A DNA stretch of 64,000 nt from Alteromonas oceanisediminis (GTDB taxonomy: Bacteria; Pseudomonadota; Gammaproteobacteria; Enterobacterales; Alteromonadaceae): positions 1 through 64,000 of the forward strand of contig NZ_JAHCTA010000011.1 in NCBI RefSeq assembly GCF_018474025.1, written 5' to 3'. The notes under the pieces were generated by a model. It ran no database searches and was not told the origin of the DNA. It worked only from the letters and a program-made list of their open reading frames with translations. Below are positions 9,119 to 17,936 of the stretch, one piece after another. Each line of letters begins with the position of its first letter. Position 1 is the stretch's first letter. The translations under genes and the position numbers were made by a program.

Positions 9119-10168
9119 TCATAGCGAACCCTGGAGTTGTTTGAATTGTCCTAGGATCATCGCCTTTTCCTGAAGAATTACCTTGTTCTCATCGGTCAGA
9201 TACGTCACTTTATCCTGGATGGTTTTCACCTCGGTTTTGGTGGCCTTCAAAGCTTGGGATAACACGGCCAATTCCTTATCGACATCTGCTTTCTGAGCAG
9301 TGAGAGCTGCTATTTTTTCTGCCAATTGCTCATTTTTATGCTGGTATTCCTGGTTCTTCGTCATGGCGTCTTCAAGGTCGCGCTTCAGGTTCTGGGTCTC
9401 ATCTACCTTTCCGTTCAAATCCCTGTTTAGCGTCGCATTGGTCTGTTCAAGTTTATCTGCATTGCTTTGTAACTGCGCATTGGCATCAAATAACTCGGAC
9501 ACTCTTGACTCAGCCTGGTCGAACCGGTGTTGCAGTTCCTGCATCTGGTCTTTCAACCCCTGGGTATCGATCCGGAACTGTTCGCGTTCTTGCTGACGGT
9601 CTTCGGCAGTGCGCTGCTGATAATGTTCAAAATGATCGCGGATGTCCTTATTTTCCTGCTTAAGTTCCGCAATACTTTCCTTTAATTCAGCGGTTCGCAC
9701 AATGGCTTCGTCTCGTTGGGCCTCGGCTTTGACCACGCTGATACGCACATCTTCCAGAGACTTGTCTAACGCGCTTTTTTCTTTGTTCTGCCGTTCAATC
9801 TGGCTCTCAAGATCCTGTTGTCGGGCAGTAAGTTGCGCGATGGTGTTTTTGGAATCGGCCAATTCTTTGCGGAGTTCTTTATTTGACGCCTCAAATTCCT
9901 GACGGGTCTCCTCAATACGGTGGTCGGCCATCTGCTGTACCCGCTCGTGGAGTGATTTCACTACCTCCACCAGGTCATTCGGGAGTCCACCGATATCGGC
10001 TACCTCTCCGTTGTCTGATCGCCAACGCTTGAGCAGCGGCGCGATGGTGCTTTTGCTGCCGGTGCCCATATGTTCCCGCACTCGATCCACCGTAGGCTCC
10101 TGGCCTTGGGTTTTGATGGCTTCGGCGGCTTTGGCGACATCGTGGTAAGTGACTCCGGCGCGTGCCAT
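9119..10168 (-). CDS. tnpT: TnpT-like coiled-coil resolution accessory protein (KfrA_N domain)
   Basis: From the ATG at 10168, a 349-residue protein. Residues 1-~75 (GVTYHDVAKAAEAIKTQGQ ... STIAPLLKRWRSDNGE) match the KfrA N-terminal DNA-binding domain. The remaining ~270 residues are a long coiled coil with heptads of Q, E, L and K. An open frame extends 68 codons further upstream, but AGGGAGA before the internal ATG favours this start. In Tn4651-like elements such a protein (TnpT) binds the resolution site and helps TnpS. The divergent recombinase and the intervening core dyad fit that role. The alternative is a KfrA-type plasmid protein. Confidence 0.75.
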   Translation of the reverse strand: MARAGVTYHDVAKAAEAIKTQGQEPTVDRVREHMGTGSKSTIAPLLKRWRSDNGEVADIGGLPNDLVEVVKSLHERVQQMADHRIEETRQEFEASNKELRKELADSKNTIAQLTARQQDLESQIERQNKEKSALDKSLEDVRISVVKAEAQRDEAIVRTAELKESIAELKQENKDIRDHFEHYQQRTAEDRQQEREQFRIDTQGLKDQMQELQHRFDQAESRVSELFDANAQLQSNADKLEQTNATLNRDLNGKVDETQNLKRDLEDAMTKNQEYQHKNEQLAEKIAALTAQKADVDKELAVLSQALKATKTEVKTIQDKVTYLTDENKVILQEKAMILGQFKQLQGSL

Positions 10169-10264
10169 AGGGAGATTTCCTCTCAAACTATTTAGTAACG
10201 TATTATGTAACACGTAATATAACATTATATTTATGCTTATCAAAGTTTCTTGAGTTTCAATTGT

Positions 10265-10296
10265 TAACCTTCGATAATAAATGTTATCGTTGGTTA
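10265..10296. other. Putative TnpS crossover (rst-type core) site
   Basis: Within the 207-bp tnpT-tnpS intergenic region, arms TAACCttCGATAA and TTATCGttGGTTA (13 bp, 11 complementary positions) flank the 6-bp spacer TAAATG. Arm length and spacer match tyrosine-recombinase core sites such as dif. AT-rich dyads nearby (around 10195-10220) may be TnpT binding sites. Confidence 0.6.
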
Positions 10297-10375
10297 TGGT
10301 ATTAAGCTGAAAATCTTCTGCTTGTAACGCCGGTACATAGCCGCCTTTCTGGTCACACCGATAGGAATCCAATTC

Positions 10376-11383
10376 ATGAACACCAAACCACCCAAAATGG
10401 CCACCGACTTAGCATTACGTAATGAGGAATCGAACCAGATTGCTCATCGGGAATCCGAGTCACTGCGGCACTACCTCCAGGCGGCCACCTCCGATAACAC
10501 CCGCAAGGCCTACCGATCCGCCATTCGCCAATTTGAGAAATGGGGTGGCCGGTTGCCGACTGACCGAGATACGGTGGTGCGCTATCTGCTCGCCAGGGCC
10601 GAATCGCTCAACGCCCGGACGTTAGATCTCCACCTCACCGCCATTAGCCAGTGGCACCATTACCAAGGCGTCACTGATCCGGTGCGCGATCCCCTGGTGC
10701 GGAAAACCATGGAAGGCATTCGTCGCACTCATGGCCAACCCAAACGCAAGGCCAAGGCCCTACGCCTGGAACACATCGCACAAATGGTGGATTACCTGCG
10801 GTGTTTGCCGGATAGCAAAAAGAAGCATAGGGATATCGCCCTGGTGTTGACCGGCTTTTTCGGCGCTTTTCGTCGCAGCGAACTGGTGGCCATTCAAATC
10901 AGTGATCTGAATTGGGAGCCGGAAGGCCTGATCATCCGGTTGCCGCGCTCCAAAACGGATCAACAGGCGGCAGGGCTGGCCCGCGCCTTACCTTTCGGTA
11001 CGCCAGGTTGTTGTCCGGCTACAGCAATCAAGGCCTGGATGGATAGCGCTGAGATTGATAGCGGCCCGCTCTTTAGGCCGGCTAACCGCTGGGATCAGGT
11101 GACGCCCAGGCCTCTGAACCCAGGGGCAATTAATGACTTGCTCAAAACCCTGGGCAAGGCCTGTCAGTTCGACTTCGTGCCCGAGTTGAGCAGTCACAGT
11201 TTTCGCCGCGGCCTTTCCACTTCGGCGGCTCGAGAACGGGTAGACTTCGAGCTGATCAAGAAACAAGGCGGCTGGAAAAGCGATGCAACGGTCTGGGAGT
11301 ACATCGAAGAAGGCCAGCAACTTTCGAATAATGCCTCGCTGATATTGATGGAAAAGTTGGTCACGCTGATCGACCCCGTATAA
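10376..11383 (+). CDS. tnpS: TnpS-like tyrosine recombinase
   Basis: 335 residues. The N-terminal SAM-like core-binding domain spans about 30-110 (YLQAATSDNTRKAYRSAIRQF). The catalytic domain shows the first arginine in GAFRRSELVAI, then HSFRRGLSTSAA (HxxR), GGWKSDATVWEYI (H/W ... Y nucleophile). Length is normal. It diverges from the coiled-coil tnpT gene across a core-like dyad, so cointegrate resolution is the inferred role. Confidence 0.85.
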   Translation: MNTKPPKMATDLALRNEESNQIAHRESESLRHYLQAATSDNTRKAYRSAIRQFEKWGGRLPTDRDTVVRYLLARAESLNARTLDLHLTAISQWHHYQGVTDPVRDPLVRKTMEGIRRTHGQPKRKAKALRLEHIAQMVDYLRCLPDSKKKHRDIALVLTGFFGAFRRSELVAIQISDLNWEPEGLIIRLPRSKTDQQAAGLARALPFGTPGCCPATAIKAWMDSAEIDSGPLFRPANRWDQVTPRPLNPGAINDLLKTLGKACQFDFVPELSSHSFRRGLSTSAARERVDFELIKKQGGWKSDATVWEYIEEGQQLSNNASLILMEKLVTLIDPV

Positions 11384-11412
11384 CCCGACAAATCACGAAT
11401 CCCACTCTCAAT

Positions 11413-12321
11413 TCATCTTTGCGTCTCCAGCGCTGCCCGTATCGCTTTCGCCAGATCCTCGGGCTGGCCCTTGCCCCAATAATGCAGGAAATAGTAGGAA
11501 GGCGTTTCACCGGTCATATGGTTGTGCAGCGCCACGATGTGGATGCCCGCCTGACGCAGCGCCCGCATCACCGGCTGGATCTCGTCCGCGGTCATGGCAA
11601 AATCCCCATCGACGACCGCCTGCTTCTCATTCCCGGAGAAGGCGGCCCAGGTGGACAGGCCCATGGATGCGCCAAATTCCACACCGTGCATTCTGGCGCT
11701 GCGCCCGAACGTGAATTTCAGCACCTGCCCGTTAAGGCTGCCCTCGGCATCCAGAATCTTTTCCAACGTCTTGGTGTTGTATTTGCCGGTGATATCGGGC
11801 ACATCACCCGGAAATCGTTCTTGCGGTACGGGATGCTTTTTACGCACTTGTTTAATGGCATCCCACATGGCCTTAACGCCTTCGGCGAGTGACTCGGCGT
11901 TTCGTCCATGGCCGCCGATGTGCATAAAGTAAACCGGCGGACGGTCGAACACGAAATGGTTGTGCAGCGCGGTGATGTCCAGGCCGTGGGCAAAGGCGGC
12001 GTCCATGGCCGGGGTGATTTCATCCTCAAACACCACCGTATCCCCCATCACCATAACACCACCCTCCGGCAAGGCCTTGAACGCGGCCCAACTCCCGAGG
12101 CCCGCCGGCGGCGGGAACTTCATACCGTCAACGGTGACGGGCACGTCGTCGCGCTTCCAGCCGATACGCACCACGCCATCAGGTTTGGCCGTTGCCTGGG
12201 TGCCAGCCGCCTGGCCAATGGCCTTATCATCGAGGCGGCCGGAATCGTCGGCCATTGTTATGGATGCTTGAATGAATAAAGCGCACATTAGAATGAATGC
12301 TCGAAGCGGAGACATTGTCAT
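11413..12321 (-). CDS. DUF1259 (LppY/LpqO-like) exported protein
   Basis: From the ATG at 12321 (GAGGAA ribosome site), about 302 residues with a signal peptide (LRAFILMCALFIQASITMA). Two related halves are visible: ALHNHFVFDRPPVYFMHIGGHG near residue 140 and ALHNHMTGETPSYYFLHYWGKG near 275. These are the paired HNH-like repeats of the DUF1259 family. The gene lies 52 bp downstream of chrA in the same direction, and such genes often accompany chrA/chrB. A metal-related periplasmic role is inferred only. The upstream in-frame extension (to 12414) overlaps chrA and is less likely. Confidence 0.75.
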   Translation of the reverse strand: MTMSPLRAFILMCALFIQASITMADDSGRLDDKAIGQAAGTQATAKPDGVVRIGWKRDDVPVTVDGMKFPPPAGLGSWAAFKALPEGGVMVMGDTVVFEDEITPAMDAAFAHGLDITALHNHFVFDRPPVYFMHIGGHGRNAESLAEGVKAMWDAIKQVRKKHPVPQERFPGDVPDITGKYNTKTLEKILDAEGSLNGQVLKFTFGRSARMHGVEFGASMGLSTWAAFSGNEKQAVVDGDFAMTADEIQPVMRALRQAGIHIVALHNHMTGETPSYYFLHYWGKGQPEDLAKAIRAALETQR

Positions 12322-12373
12322 GGCTATTCCTCTTTTTTTGTTGCTGTGAAACATTTTTGGCTGTATTGGGGGG

Positions 12374-13831
12374 TTACGCCGCCGGGGCGCCTGCAAATAA
12401 CAGATGGTACACAATACCCAGCAGTGCGCTGACTAAAATCATCGGCAACATGCCCACCTTAAAGCGCAACATAGCGATAAAGGCGCCCGCGGCCAGCGCG
12501 ACGCTGACAATGTGGATGCTGCCCCAGGCGGGTATCAGCAGTAGCATACCATAGGCCCGTACAGTTTCAACCTCGTTAAAGGCGACGTGCACCGCGAACC
12601 AGATGGCGAGATTCAGCATCACGCCCACCACGGCCGCCGTGACCGCCGACAGCGCCGCGCTCACCGCCTGGTTGCCGCGCAGTGTTTCCACATACGGCGC
12701 GCCCAGGAAGATCCACAAAAAGCAGGGAACGAAGGTGACCCAGGTGGCTAAAACCGATGCCAAGATGCCTGCTGTGAAGGGGTCGAGCGTTCCCGGAGCC
12801 CGGAAGGCCCCCATAAAGCCCACGAATTGCACCACTTGGATCAGCGGGCCGGGTGTAGTTTCCGCCATACCCAGACCATCCAGCATTTCCCCCGGTGCCA
12901 GCCATCCATAGTTTTGTACCGCCTCCTGGGCCATGTAGGCCAGCACCGAATAGGCGCCACCGAAGGTGACAACCGCCAGTTTGCTGAAGAAAAGCCCAAT
13001 CTGGGTGAACACATCCTCATAGCCCAAGGTCACAAGCAGGGCGACAAGTGGCGCAAACCACAGCGGCAGCCAGACGGCGAGCACCTTGAGTGCCCGCCCC
13101 CGTGACGCCCGGGTATGGCTTGCCGCGCCGCCCTCCATCATGGCATCAATCGCACGCCCGGCGTCCTCGGGGGTATCGTGCCCCTTGATGACCACAAAGC
13201 GTTCCGGATCGACATGCCGACCCAGCAGACCGATCAATCCGGCGGTAACGATTACGATCGGGAAAGGCACGGCAAAGAAGAAGATCGCCACGAAAGCGGC
13301 GACCGCCAATGCGTACATGTAGGCGTTCTTGAGGACGCGCTTGCCGATGCGGATCACCGCCTGGATCACGATCGCCAGCACGGCCGCCTTGATACCGAAA
13401 AACAGGGCCTGCACCAGTGACGCTTCCTGATATCCAGCGTAGAGCAGACTGAGCACCAGAATGCTGAGAAAGCCCGGCAGCACGAACAGGGCGCCCGCAA
13501 CCAGTCCACCCTTGATGCCATGCAGCAGCCAGCCGATATAGGTGGCCAGTTGCTGGGCTTCAGGTCCGGGCAGCACCATGCAGTAATTCAGCGCGTGCAG
13601 GAAGCGGCTCTCACTGACCCATTGCTTTTCATCCACCAGAATACGGTGCATCACCGCGATCTGGCCGGCGGGACCGCCAAAGCTCAGGATGGCGACCCGC
13701 AACCAGACACGCACGGCCTCCCCGAAGGTGATGTAATGGCCGAAAGCATTGAGGTTACCAGCGGTCGCATCCCTGGTGATTTGATTGGACCCGCTGCTTG
13801 GCGGTGCAGATGAAGTTGACGGTTCGTGCAT
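12374..13831 (-). CDS. chrA: Chromate transporter ChrA
   Basis: A 485-residue, two-domain (long-chain) CHR family membrane protein with about ten hydrophobic helices. The N-terminal half carries the family signatures SFGGPAGQIAVMHR and PGPEAQQLATYIGW, and the C-terminal half carries the related FGGAYSVLAYMAQEAV and TPGPLIQVVQFVGF. It exports chromate from the cytoplasm. The start lies 2 bp after the chrB stop, so the genes form one transcript. The N-terminal ~25 residues are a low-complexity Ser/Pro-rich tail. Confidence 0.95.
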   Translation of the reverse strand: MHEPSTSSAPPSSGSNQITRDATAGNLNAFGHYITFGEAVRVWLRVAILSFGGPAGQIAVMHRILVDEKQWVSESRFLHALNYCMVLPGPEAQQLATYIGWLLHGIKGGLVAGALFVLPGFLSILVLSLLYAGYQEASLVQALFFGIKAAVLAIVIQAVIRIGKRVLKNAYMYALAVAAFVAIFFFAVPFPIVIVTAGLIGLLGRHVDPERFVVIKGHDTPEDAGRAIDAMMEGGAASHTRASRGRALKVLAVWLPLWFAPLVALLVTLGYEDVFTQIGLFFSKLAVVTFGGAYSVLAYMAQEAVQNYGWLAPGEMLDGLGMAETTPGPLIQVVQFVGFMGAFRAPGTLDPFTAGILASVLATWVTFVPCFLWIFLGAPYVETLRGNQAVSAALSAVTAAVVGVMLNLAIWFAVHVAFNEVETVRAYGMLLLIPAWGSIHIVSVALAAGAFIAMLRFKVGMLPMILVSALLGIVYHLLFAGAPAA

Positions 13832-13833
13832 GG

Positions 13834-14763
13834 TTATTGTTCCTTAACGTAAGTGACCAACAGGCTGTCGAAAACCTGATTGGCAGCTTGTAATAATTGA
13901 TCATCATCGCTATGGGTTTCGCGCAGCCCTATCAATACACACTCGACCCCGGCGGCCTCCGGCGGCTGATGTCCCCCCACATCGAGGTAGTGCACGAGTT
14001 TTCCAAGCCGGAGTAGCGCGGGTGAATCCAGGTCGAAGCTCGCCAGCAGCGTTTCGAAAGTGACTTTTTCTTCCACGTGAGTAAAGGTCGCCCCATCGAA
14101 ATCGAACCCCAGCGCCTCATCCGGGCAGTCGTCCGGCGAGGCCAGCCATAAAAAGCGTGCGGATGGATCGATGAAGCGGCCAATCAGCCAGGCACTGGCC
14201 AAACGGTCCACCCACGGCCGACGCCGCGTCGCCCAGAGCCTGCCTTGATAATCGGCTCGATCAAGACGGCGGATTGTGCGAGGTTCGGGCTGCGGCTCAT
14301 CGGGAGACAAGACCCGGTTGGCATCGCTTTCCAGCTGTTTCAGAGCCGTATCGATTCGATCCCGCGCGGCACCGGGGAAAAAATCGATGGCTGACAGTCG
14401 CGTGAAGCTTTTGCGCAGTTTGCGTGTTTCCTTCATGACCTCCATGGCGGTTTCCGGCAAGAGCTTTGCCCGCAGGTCCGCCATCGCCGAGTCCAGCGAC
14501 TCATAGTCTTCCGAGCGATCGAATAGCGCGGGGAACGCTTCGGTTTCAGGATCATTAGCGTGCAGTACATGGGCGGTCCCGCCATTATCACGGACATCCT
14601 GGGCAATTGCCTCTAGCTTTTCGGCATGATCAGAGATGGCTGGCAGTAGATAGACGCCATCACGCAGCGAAACGGCCCCCAGGGCTTTGATGGCGCGCCA
14701 TGCCCGCATGCGCACGGTGGCGTTTTCAGTGGGGAGTGAAAGTATCAGCAGTATCCAGGACAT
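13834..14763 (-). CDS. chrB: Chromate resistance regulator/sensor ChrB
   Basis: 309 residues with the ChrB N-terminal domain (MSWILLILSLPTENATVRMR, about 1-130) and the ChrB C-terminal domain (RRPWVDRLASAWLIGRFIDP, about 175-300). In characterised systems ChrB is a chromate-responsive activator or sensor of the chr operon. It is the first gene of chrB-chrA-DUF1259. A 10-bp palindrome ACATATATGT (14778-14787) inside an AT-rich stretch just upstream could be its promoter or operator. Confidence 0.9.
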   Translation of the reverse strand: MSWILLILSLPTENATVRMRAWRAIKALGAVSLRDGVYLLPAISDHAEKLEAIAQDVRDNGGTAHVLHANDPETEAFPALFDRSEDYESLDSAMADLRAKLLPETAMEVMKETRKLRKSFTRLSAIDFFPGAARDRIDTALKQLESDANRVLSPDEPQPEPRTIRRLDRADYQGRLWATRRRPWVDRLASAWLIGRFIDPSARFLWLASPDDCPDEALGFDFDGATFTHVEEKVTFETLLASFDLDSPALLRLGKLVHYLDVGGHQPPEAAGVECVLIGLRETHSDDDQLLQAANQVFDSLLVTYVKEQ

Positions 14764-14932
14764 GCGTAGATCTTAGCACATATATGTTATAATCTCTACA
14801 CATTTTTAAACCGAATAACCCTTGGGCAAGAGCGATTGCCTTTAAAGGCGGTGATGCACCTTTAAATACCGCATCCATCAATAAAAACAGCGCTATAGCG
14901 TAGTTGGCGTGACCGGAGCCAAGTGAGGTCCT
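14764..14932. promoter_or_regulatory. chrB-tnpA divergent promoter region
   Basis: A 169-bp divergent gap. ACATATATGT at 14778-14787 is a perfect palindrome 15 bp from the chrB start and overlaps TATAAT-like sequence. No obvious -35/-10 pair is convincing on either strand. Confidence 0.35.
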
Positions 14933-17866
14933 ATGACAGCCAAAGAGCAGTTCTTAACCAATCAGCAGCGGTACCAACCGTTAATATTGCCGCAACGATT
15001 CTCCGATGAGGAAATGGTTCGCGATTGGACGCTAAGCCGTCGTGATTGCGAGGTCGTCAACAAGTATCGCAAGCAATATCGCCTGGGATTTGCCATCCAA
15101 CTGTGTGCCATGCGCCTCTATGGCCGGTTTCTAAACCAGCTTCATGATCTTTCGCCACGAGTGATCAGCTATCTGAGTAGTCAACTCGATCTTCCTCCTA
15201 CGCTAACGGTGGAAGTGCCCGAAAGAGAAGCCACGGTGTTGGAACACCGGAACAATATCCTCAAGTACCTGGGCTTTCATCGGTTTGACGACAAAGTGGA
15301 AGCAGATCTGGACCGCTGGATTGAAGAACATGCCCAACAGGGACTGCTTCCGGATGAACTTTTTCACCGGGCAGAACGCCACCTTCTGTTGAAACGTATT
15401 GTTTTACCTGGCCCCACGACGATCGAAAGACAGATCATCCGCATATGTAACCAGGTACACGCTCAGCTTTTTGAGCAAGTGTTTGATCAGATGTCGCCGG
15501 AATTACGCGATGCCATTGACGATTTGTTGCAAGCCACCGACGGCAATCAACGAACCTACTTCAACCAACTCAAAGAGTACCCGCCGGGTGCGAAAATATC
15601 ATCACTGAAACGCTATTTGGAACGCTATGACAATCTGGTGTCCACCGGCATTAATGAGTTCGAAGAAAAGGTCATTGATACCGCTTTTCTTAACTACCTG
15701 TACCGACTGACCAAGCGTTACAGCGCTAAGGACATGAAGCGCTTCAAGGACCATAAGCGCTATGCATTGATGGTTTGCTTCCTGTTGGAATCCCGCAAGA
15801 TCCTGTTGGATCATCTGGTCAAAATGCATGATCAGTACATGACAGAGCTATGCCGGCAAACCAAAAACAGCCACGACAAAAAACACAAGGAGTTTCGCAA
15901 GCGCCAAAAGAAAGCCATCGATGCTGTGCTTGAAACCACGCATGTTTTGCTGGAATGGCCGGATGAACAGCCATTGTACAAGAAGGACTTGTGGCAACGC
16001 ATTGACGAGAAACATCTGCTGGCATCCATTGACGACCTGCACATTTTTAAACGCCTGGAGGAACGCGGCTACTGCGATTTGTTGCTGGCCCGTTATCCCA
16101 GTTTGCGAAAATATTTTGCCGACTTTATCCGGTTACCATTTGAAGTGGCTAAAGGTTCCGGGCCGCTGATAAAAGCTATTGAGTTCGTCCGGAAATTGGA
16201 TGATGGCGACCTGAAAAAGCTACCCGAGAACACACCGACAGCATTCATTCCCCGCGAACTACGCCGCAGCCTTAAAGATCAAGCCGATAACATCAATCGC
16301 AACGTTTGGGAAATGGGATTGGCTCTCGCTATGAAAGACGCCTTGCGTTCCGGCGATTTGTACTTGCCGCAGAGTAAGCAGCATGTTTCGTTCTGGGATC
16401 TCACCTTAAATGAACCCAGTTGGGATGAAACCAGACAGGCTGTCTATACCGAACTTCAACAGCCTCCACCGCACGAAGTTCGAGCCGCCATTTCAACGCA
16501 GTTCCACGAATCAGTCTCTGAAGCGAAAAAGCTGTTCGGCCTGGACAACTTCGCGGAAATTCAAAACGGCCGATTGAAACTCAAACGTGATGACAAGCTC
16601 GAGGTCCCGGATAAAGTCAACCAACTGCAAAAAGTGATCGATGCACATATGCCCAGCATACGTATCGAACAGCTTCTGATGGAAGTAGATCAAATGACAC
16701 ATTACAGCCGTCATTTTGTCCCTATCCAGCACCATCAATCGCGCCCCAAAGCCTTTTACAAAAGCCTGATGGCCGCCATTATTTCGCAGGCCACCAACCT
16801 GGGTGTCGTATCCATGAGCAATAGCGTTAAAGGTGTGACCGTCGATATGCTCCGGCATATCCTGCAATACTATATTCGAGAGGAAACCCTGATCAACGCC
16901 AGTGCTGAAATTGTGTATCAACACCATGAGCTGCCGTTGAGTGCGGTGCACGGAACCGGTACATTGTCCTCATCGGATGCGCAACGCTTTAAAATCCGCG
17001 CCGACAGCCTGTTGGCTTCTTACTATCCCCGCTACTACGGTTATTATGAAAAAGCCATCGGGATCTACACCCACGTTTCCGATCAATATTCAGTGTTCAG
17101 CACCAAGATTATTTCCTGTAGCCCGCGTGAAGCGCTGTATGTTTTGGACGGCCTGCTGGAGAACAACACGATTCTGAAAATCCGGGAGCACACCACCGAT
17201 ACACATGGCTATACCGAAATCGTCTTCGCACTCTGTCATTTGCTCGGATTCTACTTTATGCCACGCATTCGGGATCTCAAAGATCAGCAGCTTTACCGTA
17301 TTGACAAAACCGTCGATTACGGCGACCTCAACCATTTACTCACCAAAACAGCCGATCTGGCCATCATTGAGGAACAGTGGGAATATATGATGCGAGTGGC
17401 GATTTCACTGAAGCAGAAAACTGCGCCAGCACACGTCATCGTCCAACGATTAACCAATAGTTCACCTTCGGATCGCCTCACCAAAGCCTTTACGAACTTG
17501 GGGCGGATTATCAAGACCGAATACATTCTGCGGTACCTGACTGACAAAGAACTCCGTCAAACCGTCCAACGGCAACTGAATAAAGGGGAATACCGACATA
17601 AACTGCCGCGCTGGATATTCTTTGCGGATCAGGGTGAATTCACCACAGGCGACTATGAAGAAATCATGAACAAGGCCAGTAGTCTCAGCTTTGTGTCCAA
17701 TGCCATTCTGTACTGGAACACCATCAAGATAAGCGACATTGTGGAGCAGCTTCGGCAGCAAGGGGAGGAAATCGACGACGAGACCTTATCTCATATCTCG
17801 TTGTTGCCCTATAAGCATGTGTTACCCAACGGTACATACTTTATTGAAGATGAGGAGAAGGGATGA
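14933..17866 (+). CDS. tnpA: Tn3-superfamily transposase of the chromate transposon
   Basis: 977 residues, near full family length. The N-terminal DUF4158-type DNA-binding region is seen in YRLGFAIQLCAMRLYGRFL. The DDE_Tnp_Tn3 part runs from about residue 570 with TDTHGYTEIVFALCHLLGF (the second catalytic Asp region). The end is PYKHVLPNGTYFI. It reads out to within 70 bp of the right terminal repeat, as in most Tn3-family elements. It performs replicative transposition. Base composition agrees with the rest of this transposon and not with the flanking DNA. Confidence 0.9.
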   Translation: MTAKEQFLTNQQRYQPLILPQRFSDEEMVRDWTLSRRDCEVVNKYRKQYRLGFAIQLCAMRLYGRFLNQLHDLSPRVISYLSSQLDLPPTLTVEVPEREATVLEHRNNILKYLGFHRFDDKVEADLDRWIEEHAQQGLLPDELFHRAERHLLLKRIVLPGPTTIERQIIRICNQVHAQLFEQVFDQMSPELRDAIDDLLQATDGNQRTYFNQLKEYPPGAKISSLKRYLERYDNLVSTGINEFEEKVIDTAFLNYLYRLTKRYSAKDMKRFKDHKRYALMVCFLLESRKILLDHLVKMHDQYMTELCRQTKNSHDKKHKEFRKRQKKAIDAVLETTHVLLEWPDEQPLYKKDLWQRIDEKHLLASIDDLHIFKRLEERGYCDLLLARYPSLRKYFADFIRLPFEVAKGSGPLIKAIEFVRKLDDGDLKKLPENTPTAFIPRELRRSLKDQADNINRNVWEMGLALAMKDALRSGDLYLPQSKQHVSFWDLTLNEPSWDETRQAVYTELQQPPPHEVRAAISTQFHESVSEAKKLFGLDNFAEIQNGRLKLKRDDKLEVPDKVNQLQKVIDAHMPSIRIEQLLMEVDQMTHYSRHFVPIQHHQSRPKAFYKSLMAAIISQATNLGVVSMSNSVKGVTVDMLRHILQYYIREETLINASAEIVYQHHELPLSAVHGTGTLSSSDAQRFKIRADSLLASYYPRYYGYYEKAIGIYTHVSDQYSVFSTKIISCSPREALYVLDGLLENNTILKIREHTTDTHGYTEIVFALCHLLGFYFMPRIRDLKDQQLYRIDKTVDYGDLNHLLTKTADLAIIEEQWEYMMRVAISLKQKTAPAHVIVQRLTNSSPSDRLTKAFTNLGRIIKTEYILRYLTDKELRQTVQRQLNKGEYRHKLPRWIFFADQGEFTTGDYEEIMNKASSLSFVSNAILYWNTIKISDIVEQLRQQGEEIDDETLSHISLLPYKHVLPNGTYFIEDEEKG

Positions 17867-17873
17867 TTCGCCG

Positions 17874-17936
17874 GAAACCTACGGTTTCGACGTGGTCACT
17901 GGGTTCAAAACCGTAGGTTCTCGTTCAAATGCCCCC
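17874..17936 (-). repeat. Right terminal inverted repeat of the chromate transposon
   Basis: Reading inward from 17936: GGGGGCATTTGAACGA, then ACCTACGGTTTTGAA and, after about 18 bp, AAACCGTAGGTTTCC. These are the same blocks in the same order as at 8968, including the internal complementary pair. Confidence 0.85.

Larger units (their letters stand above)
8968..17936. mobile_element. Chromate-resistance transposon, Tn3 superfamily (tnpS/tnpT type)
   Basis: Both ends start GGGGGCATTTGAACGA reading inward (left from 8968, right from 17936 on the other strand) and continue with near-identical ACCTACGGTTTTGAA and, after a short variable gap, AAACCGTAGGTTTCC. Between them lie a TnpT-like gene, a divergent TnpS-like tyrosine recombinase with a dyad core site between, DUF1259, chrA, chrB and a 977-residue transposase. 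That is the Tn4651-like plan with chromate cargo. GC content is visibly higher than in the flanks. The 5-bp flanks do not match, so this may not be the original insertion site. Confidence 0.85.

Noticed and set aside
9300-9902. Plus-strand frames opposite the coiled-coil tnpT gene
   Set aside because: Low-complexity Ser/Phe-rich shadows of a repetitive coiled coil.
12603-13322. Several long plus-strand frames opposite chrA
   Set aside because: They are GC-driven shadows of a clear transporter gene on the other strand.
15602-17761. Minus-strand frames inside the chromate transposon tnpA
   Set aside because: Shadows of an intact transposase with good family matches.
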